64,000 bases of DNA from Costertonia aggregata. Lineage in GTDB: Bacteria; Bacteroidota; Bacteroidia; Flavobacteriales; Flavobacteriaceae. Position numbers and translations under genes: made by a program. Under the pieces are notes generated by a model that was not told the origin of the DNA, made no database searches, and worked only from the letters and a program-made list of their open reading frames with translations. Below are positions 55,458 through 64,000 of this stretch, in pieces; positions within the stretch are counted from its first letter, which is position 1; every line of letters begins with the position of its first letter. The stretch covers positions 1,833,501 to 1,897,500 of the forward strand of contig NZ_CP058595.1 in the NCBI RefSeq assembly GCF_013402795.1, given 5' to 3'.

Positions 55458-56159
55458 ATGAAACAAACAAAATTGATGCTCGTATTTGCTGCTTTATTTT
55501 TAAGCGGATTAATGGTAAACGCACAGGAAGAAACGAAGAGATTGGAATTTAAAAAAGGAGAGGTATTGGACATCCTTTTATTTACTGGAAAACCCGAAAT
55601 GGCAAAACTGTTTCCAAAATATAGAAAAACCGCTTTTGTTTTTGCTTCTAAAACAGGATATCAACCCCAACAACCCATTCTTTCTGTTCAAGAAACCACA
55701 CAGGGAGGTTACCAACCGGGCACTTATGTTTTTGGCAAATGGCCCAATGTAGACGCTCGTAAGAAGTTTCTAAATGAAATTGTGGCCAATGTGCCAGATT
55801 TTCACGAGCAAAGAAGGTCTATGTGGTCTACTTTTTATGTCTCTTATTTCGAAATGGAAAAAGACATTAGTTTTGAACTAAATCCAAAAAAGGTACTTGT
55901 GTCCACACATCTTTGGAAGCAAAACGATTCGGAATTCAATTCTTACCAGAAAGAATGGCTCAAAAAAGCCAAAGCCAATGGTGGAAAGGTTATTTTAGAA
56001 TTGAAGAATTCAAGGTCAGCTATTGGCTACATGTACAAACCAGATTATGTAGTGCTAACGGAGTGGAATACCAGAGACGATTTTGATGCCTTTTTGAAAG
56101 AGGATATGAAAATAGATAAAAAGGGAATCCAGAATGTGAATCAATTTGTAATCAAATAA
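55458..56159 (+). CDS. secreted protein of unknown function
   Basis: 233 residues from ATG 55458, which starts a signal peptide (VNAQ); the in-frame ATG at 55431 adds 9 unlikely residues. Two halves look similar in outline (a strand-helix unit ending YVFGKWPNVDARKKFLNE and another ending VVLTEWNTRDDFDAFLKE), suggesting a duplicated ferredoxin-like alpha/beta barrel of the DUF1330 kind. No activity is known. A strong terminator follows. Confidence 0.75.
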   Translation: MKQTKLMLVFAALFLSGLMVNAQEETKRLEFKKGEVLDILLFTGKPEMAKLFPKYRKTAFVFASKTGYQPQQPILSVQETTQGGYQPGTYVFGKWPNVDARKKFLNEIVANVPDFHEQRRSMWSTFYVSYFEMEKDISFELNPKKVLVSTHLWKQNDSEFNSYQKEWLKKAKANGGKVILELKNSRSAIGYMYKPDYVVLTEWNTRDDFDAFLKEDMKIDKKGIQNVNQFVIK

Positions 56160-56165
56160 TAAACA

Positions 56166-56200
56166 AAGCTGGCAGGTAAACGTTGCCTGCCAGCTTATTT
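56166..56200 (+). terminator. rho-independent terminator
   Basis: A 14-bp stem, AAGCTGGCAGGTAA (56166-56179) with TTGCCTGCCAGCTT (56183-56196), a 3-base loop and a short T run, right after the secreted protein gene. Confidence 0.85.
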
Positions 56201-56206
56201 TAAAGT

Positions 56207-57313
56207 ATGCAAATATTCGTAAATCAGTTAGTATATTTTGGCTTTTTTCAAAGCCTATTCTTGTTAGGGGTTTATTTGTTTTCCGCCAAGAATCGAAAAA
56301 ATGTAAACGGATATATAGCGTTTTTGATTTTGGTTCTTTTTATAGGGTTGCTAGGCCGGGTATTATATATATCGAAGTTGTTTGGAGATAATTTCAGGTT
56401 AATCACTATCTCTGAATTTGCTATTCTACTTTTTGGGGCAACCGTTTTTCTTTTTACCAAATCATCACTTACAAACCAACGTTTTATGGTTAGGGATTTA
56501 GTTCATTATGTCCCGGGGTTGGCGTACATCTTATTTGTGGTCTTTTACTTTATGATACCTTCGGATGAAGTGATTGTCGCAAGAATACAAAGAGGGGAAT
56601 TATATGCCGTAGTAGATGTTCTAGTAGGTATTGGGCTAACATTTAATTGTGCGTATTGGTTTTTGAGTTTAAAACAATTTTTAAGTTTTAAAAATAACCT
56701 TAAAAATGAGTTTAGCTATACCATAAAAACACAGTTCTTTTTCAATTTCTTGATTGCAGTAGGCGTTTGTCTTTTGGTTTGGGCTATAATGTATTTTATA
56801 AGTCTTTTCGGACCCGAAACCTTAGAGCGAGAAGCGCGTAAATTTATTTGGCAAGGCATAGCTTTTATAATTCTTTTTATAGCCTATTATGGGATGATTG
56901 CGCCAGAATTGTATCGTATTCAATCATTGAATCTTTCTCAAAAATACAGTCAGTCTAAATTGAATTATGGGGATTTAGATATCTTAAAAACAAAGCTTGA
57001 GAATATAATGATAGCAAAGAAGCCTTATTTGAACAATAAATTGATGAAGGCAGAACTGGCAACGATGCTTGGTATTAGCAATCCAGAATTAGCACGTCTT
57101 TTGAACGAACGTATAGGGATGAATTTCTTCGATTTTGTCAACTATTATAGGATAAAGGAGTTTATCGCACTGGCCAAAACAGCTAAAGCCAAAGAACTTA
57201 CTTTTTTTGGTTTGGCACAAGAAGCGGGCTTTAACTCTAAGACCACCTTTAATAAGTCTTTTAAAAATTTAACGGGAACAGTGCCATCAAAATATTTTGG
57301 AAATGGCCCATAA
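56207..57313 (+). CDS. AraC family regulator with membrane sensor domain
   Basis: 368 residues: about seven membrane helices (1-235), then an AraC-type HTH domain (LMKAELATMLGISNPELARLL and GFNSKTTFNKSFKNLTGTVPSKYF). Same architecture as the gene at 23520. It starts 10 bases after a terminator, so it has its own promoter inside that region. Targets unknown. Confidence 0.88.
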   Translation: MQIFVNQLVYFGFFQSLFLLGVYLFSAKNRKNVNGYIAFLILVLFIGLLGRVLYISKLFGDNFRLITISEFAILLFGATVFLFTKSSLTNQRFMVRDLVHYVPGLAYILFVVFYFMIPSDEVIVARIQRGELYAVVDVLVGIGLTFNCAYWFLSLKQFLSFKNNLKNEFSYTIKTQFFFNFLIAVGVCLLVWAIMYFISLFGPETLEREARKFIWQGIAFIILFIAYYGMIAPELYRIQSLNLSQKYSQSKLNYGDLDILKTKLENIMIAKKPYLNNKLMKAELATMLGISNPELARLLNERIGMNFFDFVNYYRIKEFIALAKTAKAKELTFFGLAQEAGFNSKTTFNKSFKNLTGTVPSKYFGNGP

Positions 57314-57382
57314 CTATTGAAAAGCAAATTGCACAATACGGCAAACCTTACAAAATATTTGATTTCAATAGGATGGAACAGG

Positions 57383-57559
57383 TTAAAGTTTGGCCACACT
57401 GTTGTCTAAATGTCGTAGCGAGTTCGTTACTTTTTGACTTATCTTATTTTCAATTTCAGTATAATATTCCGAATAGGTCACATAGGCAATAAGCATAAAA
57501 CTGATGGATAGAGCGCCTAATAGAACTCTTGAGGCAAATAATTTTTCTGAACTATTCAT
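57383..57559 (-). CDS. small membrane protein, 58 aa
   Basis: A complete frame, ATG 57559 to TAA 57383, encodes one hydrophobic helix (VLLGALSISFMLIAYVTY) and then a polar, coiled-coil-like tail (SEYYTEIENKISQKV). It fills an otherwise empty 340-base gap between two real genes and uses codons like its neighbours. No family recognised. Confidence 0.5.
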   Translation of the reverse strand: MNSSEKLFASRVLLGALSISFMLIAYVTYSEYYTEIENKISQKVTNSLRHLDNSVAKL

Positions 57560-57653
57560 TGGTCAATCGTTGGTTAGTAAAGTGTTAAGATATGACCTAT
57601 TACCGAAATTAACAAATTTTTAAGAAGTTTGAATGTGAAGATACCTACTTGTT

Positions 57654-58394
57654 TTATTGGCGGAACAAAATCAATACGGCACCCAAAGCGGTCAAAACCA
57701 ATATCATTTTTCGATAAAAATCATCCTTGATTATCTTTACTAGCCGCACACCTATAAATAGGCCTACTAAAATACTCGGAACCAGTTTTAGATCAATGAA
57801 CAAGGTTTGTGGAGTAATGGTTTCCCATACATATATATGAAAAGGGAGCTTAAAAATGTTTATGATAAAAAAAAGCCAAGCAGCCGTACCTATAAACTCA
57901 TTTTTAGGCAAACGCATTGCCAAGAAAAAAATATTGCTAAAGGCTCCTGCAAGGTTTCCGATCATAGTGGTAATACCTGCCATAATACCCATAGATCCTG
58001 CAAAAGCCCAGTGTGTGGGTACTTTTTTAGATTTTTTTCTATCCCACCAATACATCATGAGCACACTTCCTAAAATAATGATGGCCATACCATAGGTAAA
58101 GGTTTCCTCATCCATATCTTTACCGATATAAACACCGAGCAAAACACCAAGAACCATCCATGGCAAAAATCTAAATATGTACTTCCACTTTGTATGTCTA
58201 TTGTAATATATTACCGCGAAAACGTCTCCTACGATAAGAAGGGGGACTATTAACCCTGTAGATTCTTTCGCTCCAAAGGCCAAGGCCATAAGGGTTACGA
58301 TGATTATGGCGATTCCCTTTATCCCGGATTTGGATACCCCCACCACAAAAGCCGCTGTTATGGCAAGTAGCCAAGATGTTAAAGAGATTTCCAT
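57654..58394 (-). CDS. TauE/SafE family anion exporter
   Basis: 246 residues from ATG 58394 (MEISLTSWLLA), about eight membrane helices, with the family pattern VVGVSKSGIKG near the start and GIMAGITTMIGNLAGAF in the middle. Moves sulphite, sulphoacetate or similar anions in characterised relatives; the substrate here is unknown. An in-frame start at 58439 would add 15 residues. Confidence 0.88.
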   Translation of the reverse strand: MEISLTSWLLAITAAFVVGVSKSGIKGIAIIIVTLMALAFGAKESTGLIVPLLIVGDVFAVIYYNRHTKWKYIFRFLPWMVLGVLLGVYIGKDMDEETFTYGMAIIILGSVLMMYWWDRKKSKKVPTHWAFAGSMGIMAGITTMIGNLAGAFSNIFFLAMRLPKNEFIGTAAWLFFIINIFKLPFHIYVWETITPQTLFIDLKLVPSILVGLFIGVRLVKIIKDDFYRKMILVLTALGAVLILFRQ

Positions 58395-58487
58395 AGTTAC
58401 TGGTATGTATCCATTTGTTGTTAAGCGAACAATAGACAAAAGTATCTTAAATTATTTTATCTTTAGCTATCAACCAACAACCAACTT

Positions 58488-60299
58488 ATGGAACTGAGTA
58501 CCCTGGATTATGGCTTTATTATCGTATTCTTCTCTATTGTTCTTGGAATAGGTATCTACGTTTCAAAAAAATCGGGAAAAAACTCGTCCGAATTTTTTCT
58601 ATCGGGCAGGACCATGCCTTGGTGGCTCTTGGGACTATCTATGGTAGCGACCACCTTTTCTACCGACACGCCCAATCTCGTAACCGATATTGTAAGGACC
58701 AACGGGGTTTCGGGGAATTGGGTTTGGTGGTGTTTTTTGATTACCGGCATGCTTACCGTTTTTGTATATGCCAAACTATGGCGAAAATCAAATGTAAATA
58801 CGGATCTTGAGTTTTATGAAATGCGCTATGGTGGCAAACCTGCCAGTTTTTTAAGAAAATTCAGGGCAATTTATCTAGGAGCGTTGTTCAATATTATTAC
58901 CATGGCATCGGTTACTTTGGCCGCTATAAAGATCGGGGGTATCATGCTTGGGCTTCAACCTTGGGAAACAGTTGTGGGAGCCGGTCTTATAACAGTAATC
59001 TTTAGTGCATTGGGAGGGTTCAAAGGTGTTGTATATACCGATTTTTTATTGTTTTTCGTAGCCATGTCCGGTGCAATAGGTGCAGCCTATTATTTGGTAA
59101 ACCTACCCGAAGTGGGCGGGGTATCGGCCATGATGTCCAACGAACTGGTCTCGAGCAAACTGAACATTCTTCCGGATTTTGACAATACTCAAGTATTGAT
59201 TATGCTATTTATTATTCCTATCGCCGTACAATGGTGGAGCTCATGGTACCCTGGTGCAGAACCGGGGGGAGGGGGGTATATTGCACAACGCATGTTGGCC
59301 GCAAAAGATGAAAACCATGCCATAGGGGCCACCTTTTTTTTCAATATCATGCATTATGCGCTACGCCCATGGCCCTGGATATTGGTCGCTTTGGCCTCTC
59401 TTGTGGTTTACCCGGATATCGCAAGTATTGCAGCGGCGTTCCCGAATATTGAGGAAAGTAAGTTAGGTCATGATTTGGCCTATTCGGCCATGTTGACCAA
59501 ACTGCCCAGTGGATTGTTGGGTGTTGTTTTGGCTTCTTTGATCGCAGCGTACATGAGTACTATTTCTACCCAATTGAATTGGGGGTCTTCATACATTGTG
59601 TTCGATTTCTACAAACGACAGATCAATCCCAAAGCGACCGAAAAACAGATGGTTGCCGTAGGTAGAATATCAACAATATTACTAATGATACTCAGCGCAT
59701 TGTTCGCTCTCACATTACAAAATGCTTTTGAGGTCTTTGATTTATTGATACAGTTTGGCGCAGGGACAGGTTTGGTTTTTATCTTACGTTGGTTTTGGTG
59801 GCGAATAAATGCATGGAGCGAAATTACCGCAATGTTCGCTTCGGGCATCATTGTTATTTTATTGGCCAAGACCCCTTTGGGAGATTTTCTCTTTGCCGTT
59901 GAAACCGGAGTTTTTCCCGAATGGGCAAATTACCCCTTTATCGTGGTAGTGACCACCGCTATCTGGATGGCGGCAACATTGCTCACAAAGCCAGAATCTG
60001 ACCAAACATTACGCTCGTTTTATAGAAAAACCCAGCCAGGCGGTCCAGGTTGGTCAAAAGTGGTCAAAAAAGCAAAAATAGATAATGAATTGATAGTAGA
60101 TACCAATGAAGGGTGGAGCGTGCCCTCGGGCATCACCGCAATGCTTTTGGGGATTATCTTAATATATTCCATCATGTTCGCAACCGGGTACTGGATATAC
60201 GGGCGAACTACATCAGCTGTAATTTTAAGTGTCGTGGCATTGATATCAGGGTTTTTACTCATTAAAACTTGGAATAAAATGAAAGGAAAACTGTTATAG
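58488..60299 (+). CDS. sodium:solute symporter family protein
   Basis: 603 residues, about 13-14 membrane helices of the SSS fold. Typical segments are GRTMPWWLLGLSMVATTFSTDTP near the start and FKGVVYTDFLLFFVAMSG. Imports a solute with Na+; the sugar specificity cannot be read. It is co-transcribed with a DUF5009 gene 1 base away, a pairing seen in amino-sugar utilisation. Confidence 0.92.
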   Translation: MELSTLDYGFIIVFFSIVLGIGIYVSKKSGKNSSEFFLSGRTMPWWLLGLSMVATTFSTDTPNLVTDIVRTNGVSGNWVWWCFLITGMLTVFVYAKLWRKSNVNTDLEFYEMRYGGKPASFLRKFRAIYLGALFNIITMASVTLAAIKIGGIMLGLQPWETVVGAGLITVIFSALGGFKGVVYTDFLLFFVAMSGAIGAAYYLVNLPEVGGVSAMMSNELVSSKLNILPDFDNTQVLIMLFIIPIAVQWWSSWYPGAEPGGGGYIAQRMLAAKDENHAIGATFFFNIMHYALRPWPWILVALASLVVYPDIASIAAAFPNIEESKLGHDLAYSAMLTKLPSGLLGVVLASLIAAYMSTISTQLNWGSSYIVFDFYKRQINPKATEKQMVAVGRISTILLMILSALFALTLQNAFEVFDLLIQFGAGTGLVFILRWFWWRINAWSEITAMFASGIIVILLAKTPLGDFLFAVETGVFPEWANYPFIVVVTTAIWMAATLLTKPESDQTLRSFYRKTQPGGPGWSKVVKKAKIDNELIVDTNEGWSVPSGITAMLLGIILIYSIMFATGYWIYGRTTSAVILSVVALISGFLLIKTWNKMKGKLL

Positions 60300-60300
60300 T

Positions 60301-61392
60301 ATGGGAATCAAAAACAGGATAGCATCCGTTGATATTTTCAGGGGCATGACCATTGTGCTCATGGTTTTGGTCAATACCCCTGGTACATGGGCCAATGTAT
60401 ATGCTCCTTTTTTGCACGCTAAATGGCACGGTTATACGCCCACTGATCTGGTTTTTCCCTTCTTTCTTTTTATTGTGGGGACATCTATTGTTTTTTCCTA
60501 CAATAACAAAACCACAAATTCGGCTACCTACAAGAAAATTACGGTAAGGTCATTGAAATTAATTGGTCTTGGCCTTTGTTTGGGAGCATTTACGATTACG
60601 TTCCCGTTTGTAAAAGATTGGGCCAATATTCGTTTTCCCGGCGTATTGCAACGTATAGGAGTGGTATTTTTTTTCGCATCCATTTTATTTATCAATTTTA
60701 GATGGAAAACCCTTTTGGGCATTGCCATATTTCTTTTGGTCGGCTACTGGTTATTAATGGGTTATGTACCGGTTGAAGGAGTAGAGTCCACCTATGACAG
60801 GGCACCCAACAATTTGGCCAATTGGTTGGATGTAAAGGTCTTCGGAACACATAATTATAAACCAGATTATGACCCGGAAGGTTTGTTGAGCACCATTCCC
60901 TCTATCGCCAGCTCATTACTGGGTATTTTTACGGGTCTTATCCTTATCTCAAAACAAAGACAAAAAGCGACCATTCTTTTTGGTATTGGGGGCGTATTGT
61001 TGATAATAGGTCACGTATGGGATTTGGTATTCCCCATTAATAAAGCTTTATGGACGAGCAGTTTCGTGTTGGTTACCGCTGGCTGGGCCAATATTGTGCT
61101 CGCCCTTATTTATTTTATGACCGATGTTAGAAAAATACAGTTTGGGAGTCTGTTCAAATACGTTGGGGCAAATGCCATTGCCGTTTATTTTCTTTCAAGT
61201 TTCATCAGCAAACTCATGGGGCAGATAAAGGTGGGCAAAACCTCGTTGCATGGTTGGCTGTTTCAAAACATATATGTGCATGATTTTATGTCTGTGGAAC
61301 TTTCGTCTCTTTTGTATGCCTTGACCGTGGTAACATTTTATGTAATAGTGGCATATTTCTTGTACAAAAAGAAGATATTCATAAAAGTTTAA
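60301..61392 (+). CDS. DUF5009 (NagX-like) membrane acyltransferase
   Basis: 363 residues, about ten membrane helices. The start (IASVDIFRGMTIVLMVLVN) and TPTDLVFPFFLFIVGTSI match the heparan-alpha-glucosaminide N-acetyltransferase-like family (NagX). Together with the SSS gene it suggests uptake and acetylation of amino sugars such as glucosamine (inference). A hypothetical gene follows with a 1-base gap. Confidence 0.9.
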   Translation: MGIKNRIASVDIFRGMTIVLMVLVNTPGTWANVYAPFLHAKWHGYTPTDLVFPFFLFIVGTSIVFSYNNKTTNSATYKKITVRSLKLIGLGLCLGAFTITFPFVKDWANIRFPGVLQRIGVVFFFASILFINFRWKTLLGIAIFLLVGYWLLMGYVPVEGVESTYDRAPNNLANWLDVKVFGTHNYKPDYDPEGLLSTIPSIASSLLGIFTGLILISKQRQKATILFGIGGVLLIIGHVWDLVFPINKALWTSSFVLVTAGWANIVLALIYFMTDVRKIQFGSLFKYVGANAIAVYFLSSFISKLMGQIKVGKTSLHGWLFQNIYVHDFMSVELSSLLYALTVVTFYVIVAYFLYKKKIFIKV

Positions 61393-61393
61393 T

Positions 61394-62002
61394 ATGTCAC
61401 GCATTACTACGGGTAAATACGGTTTCGCTTTACTTCTGTTTATTTTTCCTTTAATACTATCGGCCCAAAAAAATTACCGCGAAGGTTACGTTGTACTGAA
61501 CAACCACGATACTATTTATGGGATGGTTGCCGACCGAAAAGAAGGTGCTTTTGCAACTTTGTACGACAGGATCAGGTTTAAGGGCAAGAAAAAGAAAAGA
61601 AAATATGCCCCCAAACAAATAAGTGCTTATAAAATAGGGGAAAAGTTGTACCACAGCGTTTGGTTTGATAGATCCGACAATCCATTTAATGGAAAAGTGT
61701 ACATCGCTCCTGATAAGGGCGAAAAAGTATTTCTCTGGGTAAGGGAGACTGGTCCGGTGACACGTTACATATATGAATTGCAAGATCAGGGAGAATCTTT
61801 GATTTGGGAGGTAAATTATTTTCTTAGGGAAGGTGACACCTATATGATTAGGGCCGACCAAGGTGTATTTGGATTAAAACGAAAGCGATTGATTCGTTTT
61901 TTTAGCGACTGCCCGCCTTTGGTCCAAAAACTAAGCAACAATGAAATAAAACATGCCTCAGAGGTCGCATTGTTTTATAATGATTGGAAAATGAACCAAT
62001 AG
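61394..62002 (+). CDS. secreted protein of unknown function
   Basis: 202 residues with a signal peptide ending LSAQ, then a beta-rich domain with the repeated pattern GYVVLNNHDTIYGMV seen in many uncharacterised proteins of Flavobacteriia. A very basic patch (FKGKKKKRKYAPK) is notable. It starts 1 base after the DUF5009 stop, so it belongs to the same transcript. Confidence 0.75.
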   Translation: MSRITTGKYGFALLLFIFPLILSAQKNYREGYVVLNNHDTIYGMVADRKEGAFATLYDRIRFKGKKKKRKYAPKQISAYKIGEKLYHSVWFDRSDNPFNGKVYIAPDKGEKVFLWVRETGPVTRYIYELQDQGESLIWEVNYFLREGDTYMIRADQGVFGLKRKRLIRFFSDCPPLVQKLSNNEIKHASEVALFYNDWKMNQ

Positions 62003-62044
62003 ATATACTTCTTTTTTGTACCTTATATTTTATAATATTACGAT

Positions 62045-62287
62045 ATGGTGGACAAGAATACTTATGTGAAAATATACAGCGGCAGTCAGGTGCAGGTAAT
62101 TTTATTGAAAGGATTATTAGAGGAAAAGGGAATTGCCGTAATCGAAAAAAATGAACAACTTTCGGGTACCCTGGCAGGTTTTGTGGGAGGAACACAAACA
62201 ACGATATCCCTATCGGTTCAAAAATCTGATGAGGAAAAGGCAAAAACCATCGTTACTCAATTCAATGCTGGGAAAGAAAACGTATAG
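62045..62287 (+). CDS. DUF2007 family protein
   Basis: 80 residues with the DUF2007 pattern: a start of YVKIYSGSQVQVILLKGLLE and later ISLSVQKSDEEKAKTIV. Members are small cytoplasmic proteins called putative signal transducing proteins; the molecular role is unknown. It ends before the DUF2237 gene. Confidence 0.85.
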   Translation: MVDKNTYVKIYSGSQVQVILLKGLLEEKGIAVIEKNEQLSGTLAGFVGGTQTTISLSVQKSDEEKAKTIVTQFNAGKENV

Positions 62288-62357
62288 AAGAAGCTTTGCA
62301 TTAATACAAATATGTTGCTTTTGCCTATTGTTCATGGCAACGGCCCTTAAACCAGAT

Positions 62358-62729
62358 ATGGAAAAAAACCCGAAAAATATTCTAGGAACCAATTTACAAT
62401 CGTGCTGCTTTGAACCAAAGACCGGTTTTTATAGGGATGGTTATTGCAAGACCGGGGAAGAAGATTACGGTACACATGTAGTTTGTGCCATTATGACCAA
62501 TGATTTTTTGGAATTTACAAAATCTAAGGGCAACGACTTGTCTACCCCGAAGCCCGAGTGGCGCTTTCCGGGTCTAAAGGCAGGGGACAAATGGTGTTTG
62601 TGCATTCTACGTTGGCTACAGGCAGAAAAAGCGGGCAAGGCCCCAAAAATAGTTTTGGAGGCTACCCATGAAAAAGCTTTGGAATACACAAGTTTGGAAT
62701 TGTTGAAGTCCTACGAGTTCGTAAACTAA
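62358..62729 (+). CDS. DUF2237 family protein
   Basis: 123 residues from ATG 62358 (MEKNPKNILGTNLQSCC), close to the normal family start; in-frame ATGs at 62334 and 62265 would add hydrophobic residues unlike the family. The conserved pattern is complete: CFEPKTGFYRDGYCKTGEED, THVVCAIMT, GNDLSTP, FPGLKAGDKWCLC, EATHEKALEY. It is a conserved protein of unknown function, usually cytoplasmic, with many Cys and His. Confidence 0.88.
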   Translation: MEKNPKNILGTNLQSCCFEPKTGFYRDGYCKTGEEDYGTHVVCAIMTNDFLEFTKSKGNDLSTPKPEWRFPGLKAGDKWCLCILRWLQAEKAGKAPKIVLEATHEKALEYTSLELLKSYEFVN

Positions 62730-62753
62730 TATATATAGACTTTTCTGTGGTAA

Positions 62754-63347
62754 CTATGCAAAAGTACTTTTCATCAACTTGGCCACATATTTTCCTATAA
62801 CATCAAACTCTAGGTTAACTGTTGTACCTACTTTGTAAGTATTAAATCGTGTATGTTCATAGGTGTAGGGGATTATGGCTACGCTAAAGGTATTTTCTCC
62901 CGAATTTACAACGGTCAAACTAGTACCATCAATGGTAATAGAACCTTTCTCAATAGTGGGGTTCCCTTTTGACCCATCATATTCAAAGGAAAAGAACCAA
63001 CTACCATCTTTCTCCTCTACTGATGTGCAAATACCGGTTTGGTCTACATGACCTTGAACGATATGCCCGTCTAACCGACTGCCCAAAATCATGGCACGTT
63101 CCAAATTTATTGCCTCCCCAACCTTTAGTTCTCCCAAATTGGTCTTTTCAAGTGTTTCGGCTATTGCGGTAACGGTGTAGTTGTTGTCGTTCACAGAGAC
63201 AACGGTAAGGCACACACCGTTATGGGCAACACTTTGATCAATTTTTAGTTCTTGGGCCAGTTGGGATTGTACGGTGATATGTAGGTTTTCCTTTTCCTTT
63301 TCCAATCTGGTTATTTCCCCCAAAGTTTCGATTATTCCTGTAAACAT
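62754..63347 (-). CDS. ribE: riboflavin synthase
   Basis: Converts two 6,7-dimethyl-8-ribityllumazine into riboflavin. The start MFTGIIETLGEI, the motif HNGVCLTVVSV and the second-half counterpart DGTSLTVV identify the duplicated lumazine-binding fold. 197 residues, full length. It has a minus-strand -7 box TACCTTTG at 63472-63479 and an about 120-base leader without a recognisable FMN riboswitch. Divergent from pdxA. Confidence 0.95.
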   Translation of the reverse strand: MFTGIIETLGEITRLEKEKENLHITVQSQLAQELKIDQSVAHNGVCLTVVSVNDNNYTVTAIAETLEKTNLGELKVGEAINLERAMILGSRLDGHIVQGHVDQTGICTSVEEKDGSWFFSFEYDGSKGNPTIEKGSITIDGTSLTVVNSGENTFSVAIIPYTYEHTRFNTYKVGTTVNLEFDVIGKYVAKLMKSTFA

Positions 63348-63471
63348 GTATCGTTTTTATTACCTAGTTTTGTGTTAAATTCAGTTATATCTCAAAGTAA
63401 GTATTGAGATGAACACTTGCCCTTTTCACTTGAAAATATCAAAATCGTGAAAATGGTTTTAAGTGCAGCTA

Positions 63472-63479
63472 CAAAGGTA
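63472..63479 (-). promoter_or_regulatory. -7 promoter box TACCTTTG, probably for ribE
   Basis: Exact TAnnTTTG on the minus strand, giving a leader of about 120 bases before the ribE ATG. The leader contains a hairpin (arms ATCTCAA and TTGAGAT at 63389-63410). Confidence 0.4.
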
Positions 63480-63485
63480 AAGTAT

Positions 63486-64000
63486 ATGGTGCAGGAAAAC
63501 GAAAAAATACGATTGGGGATATCCATTGGAGATTTGAACGGGATTGGTTGCGAGGTGGCCCTCAAAACCTTTCAGGATAATCGCATGTTGGATTTTTGTA
63601 CGCCTATAATCTTTGCTTCCAACAAAACAATTTCGTTTCAAAAGAATGAGCTTGAGCTCAGTATAAATTACAATGGTGTCCCAGATGCTTCCAAAGCATT
63701 GAGTGGAAAGATCAACGTGGTCAACGTATGGAAAGAAGTACCACAAATTAAATTTGGGGAAGCCACGAAAGAAGCAGGGGATTACGCCATAAAATCGCTG
63801 AAGGCCGCTGTTGAAGCTTTAAAAAAGGATGAGATAGATGTTTTGGTAACAGCACCCATCAATAAAAATAATATTCAGGCAGAAGATTTTAATTTTCCCG
63901 GTCATACAGATTATTTAGTTCAGGAACTTGAGGGTGAGGGCCTAATGTTCATGGTCACGGATACGTTAAAAGTTGGTTTATTGACCGATCATGTTGCCGT
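63486..64000 (+). CDS. pdxA: 4-hydroxythreonine-4-phosphate dehydrogenase (3' end outside window)
   Basis: The start of PdxA, which oxidises 4-phosphohydroxy-threonine in pyridoxal phosphate synthesis. GISIGDLNGIGCEVALK and later VLVTAPINK and GHTDYLVQEL are typical. I chose ATG 63486; an in-frame ATG at 63453 adds 11 residues. Only about 171 residues are in the window. Confidence 0.93.
   Translation, partial: MVQENEKIRLGISIGDLNGIGCEVALKTFQDNRMLDFCTPIIFASNKTISFQKNELELSINYNGVPDASKALSGKINVVNVWKEVPQIKFGEATKEAGDYAIKSLKAAVEALKKDEIDVLVTAPINKNNIQAEDFNFPGHTDYLVQELEGEGLMFMVTDTLKVGLLTDHVA

Noticed and set aside
62151-62357. Longer start for the DUF2237 protein
   Set aside because: Adds residues that overlap the DUF2007 gene and are absent from the family.
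1-64000. CRISPR array or rRNA genes
   Set aside because: No regularly spaced repeats and no rRNA sequence were seen on reading.

Overview
The window is chromosomal DNA of a marine-type member of the Flavobacteriia (phylum Bacteroidota). This rests on paired LytS/LytTR regulators, CarboxypepD_reg plus beta-barrel outer membrane receptors, many short lipoprotein signals, the absence of Shine-Dalgarno sequences, -7 promoter boxes of the form TAnnTTTG or TATTTTTA, and a familiar housekeeping set (rnpA next to an S41 protease, lepA, dusB, rbfA, methylmalonyl-CoA epimerase, ribE, pdxA). No species name can be given from the sequence alone.

Bases 1-18800 hold: the end of a beta-propeller-like protein; a cytosine-5 methyltransferase translationally coupled to a probable PD-(D/E)XK endonuclease; an NlpC/P60 lipoprotein; a LytTR/LytS pair; surface hypotheticals; and a minus-strand stretch with an esterase, a PqqB-like metallo-hydrolase and three proteases (S41, M1, S8) around rnpA. 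Bases 19000-35820 hold: a cation/H+ antiporter; lepA; an AraC regulator; a five-gene membrane operon built on a Tes-like radical SAM enzyme and an Lgt paralogue (25177-28831); an M28 peptidase; an outer membrane receptor; dusB; an FtsX-type permease; rbfA; and methylmalonyl-CoA epimerase.

Bases 35924-48616 are an integrative element of about 12.66 kb in a tRNA gene with anticodon CAT. The last 29 bases of the tRNA plus one base are repeated exactly at 48587-48616, and the DNA between is clearly more AT-rich (single 60-base lines counted by hand gave 25-32% GC inside and 43% outside). The element carries a tyrosine recombinase, an Xre repressor with a palindromic operator, and a replication/recombination core: a possible single-strand-binding partner, a Sak4-like ATPase, a polymerase-like protein and a GIY-YIG endonuclease. 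Cargo sits at both ends. Next to the integrase is a DUF4831-like protein with a trypsin-like protease. Next to the far end is a coupled pair, a winged-helix/membrane/beta-sandwich protein and a secreted CarboxypepD_reg-TPR protein. I see no relaxase, capsid or conjugation genes. This cargo is the best candidate for an undescribed system, followed by the radical SAM/Lgt-paralogue operon.

Bases 48617-64000 return to host composition. They hold an Xre-RES toxin-antitoxin pair, a decayed PAS-LuxR regulator, an outer membrane receptor divergent from a LytS/LytTR pair, an AraC regulator with a membrane sensor, a TauE/SafE exporter, a solute:sodium symporter with a DUF5009 (NagX-like) acyltransferase, small conserved hypotheticals, ribE and the start of pdxA.
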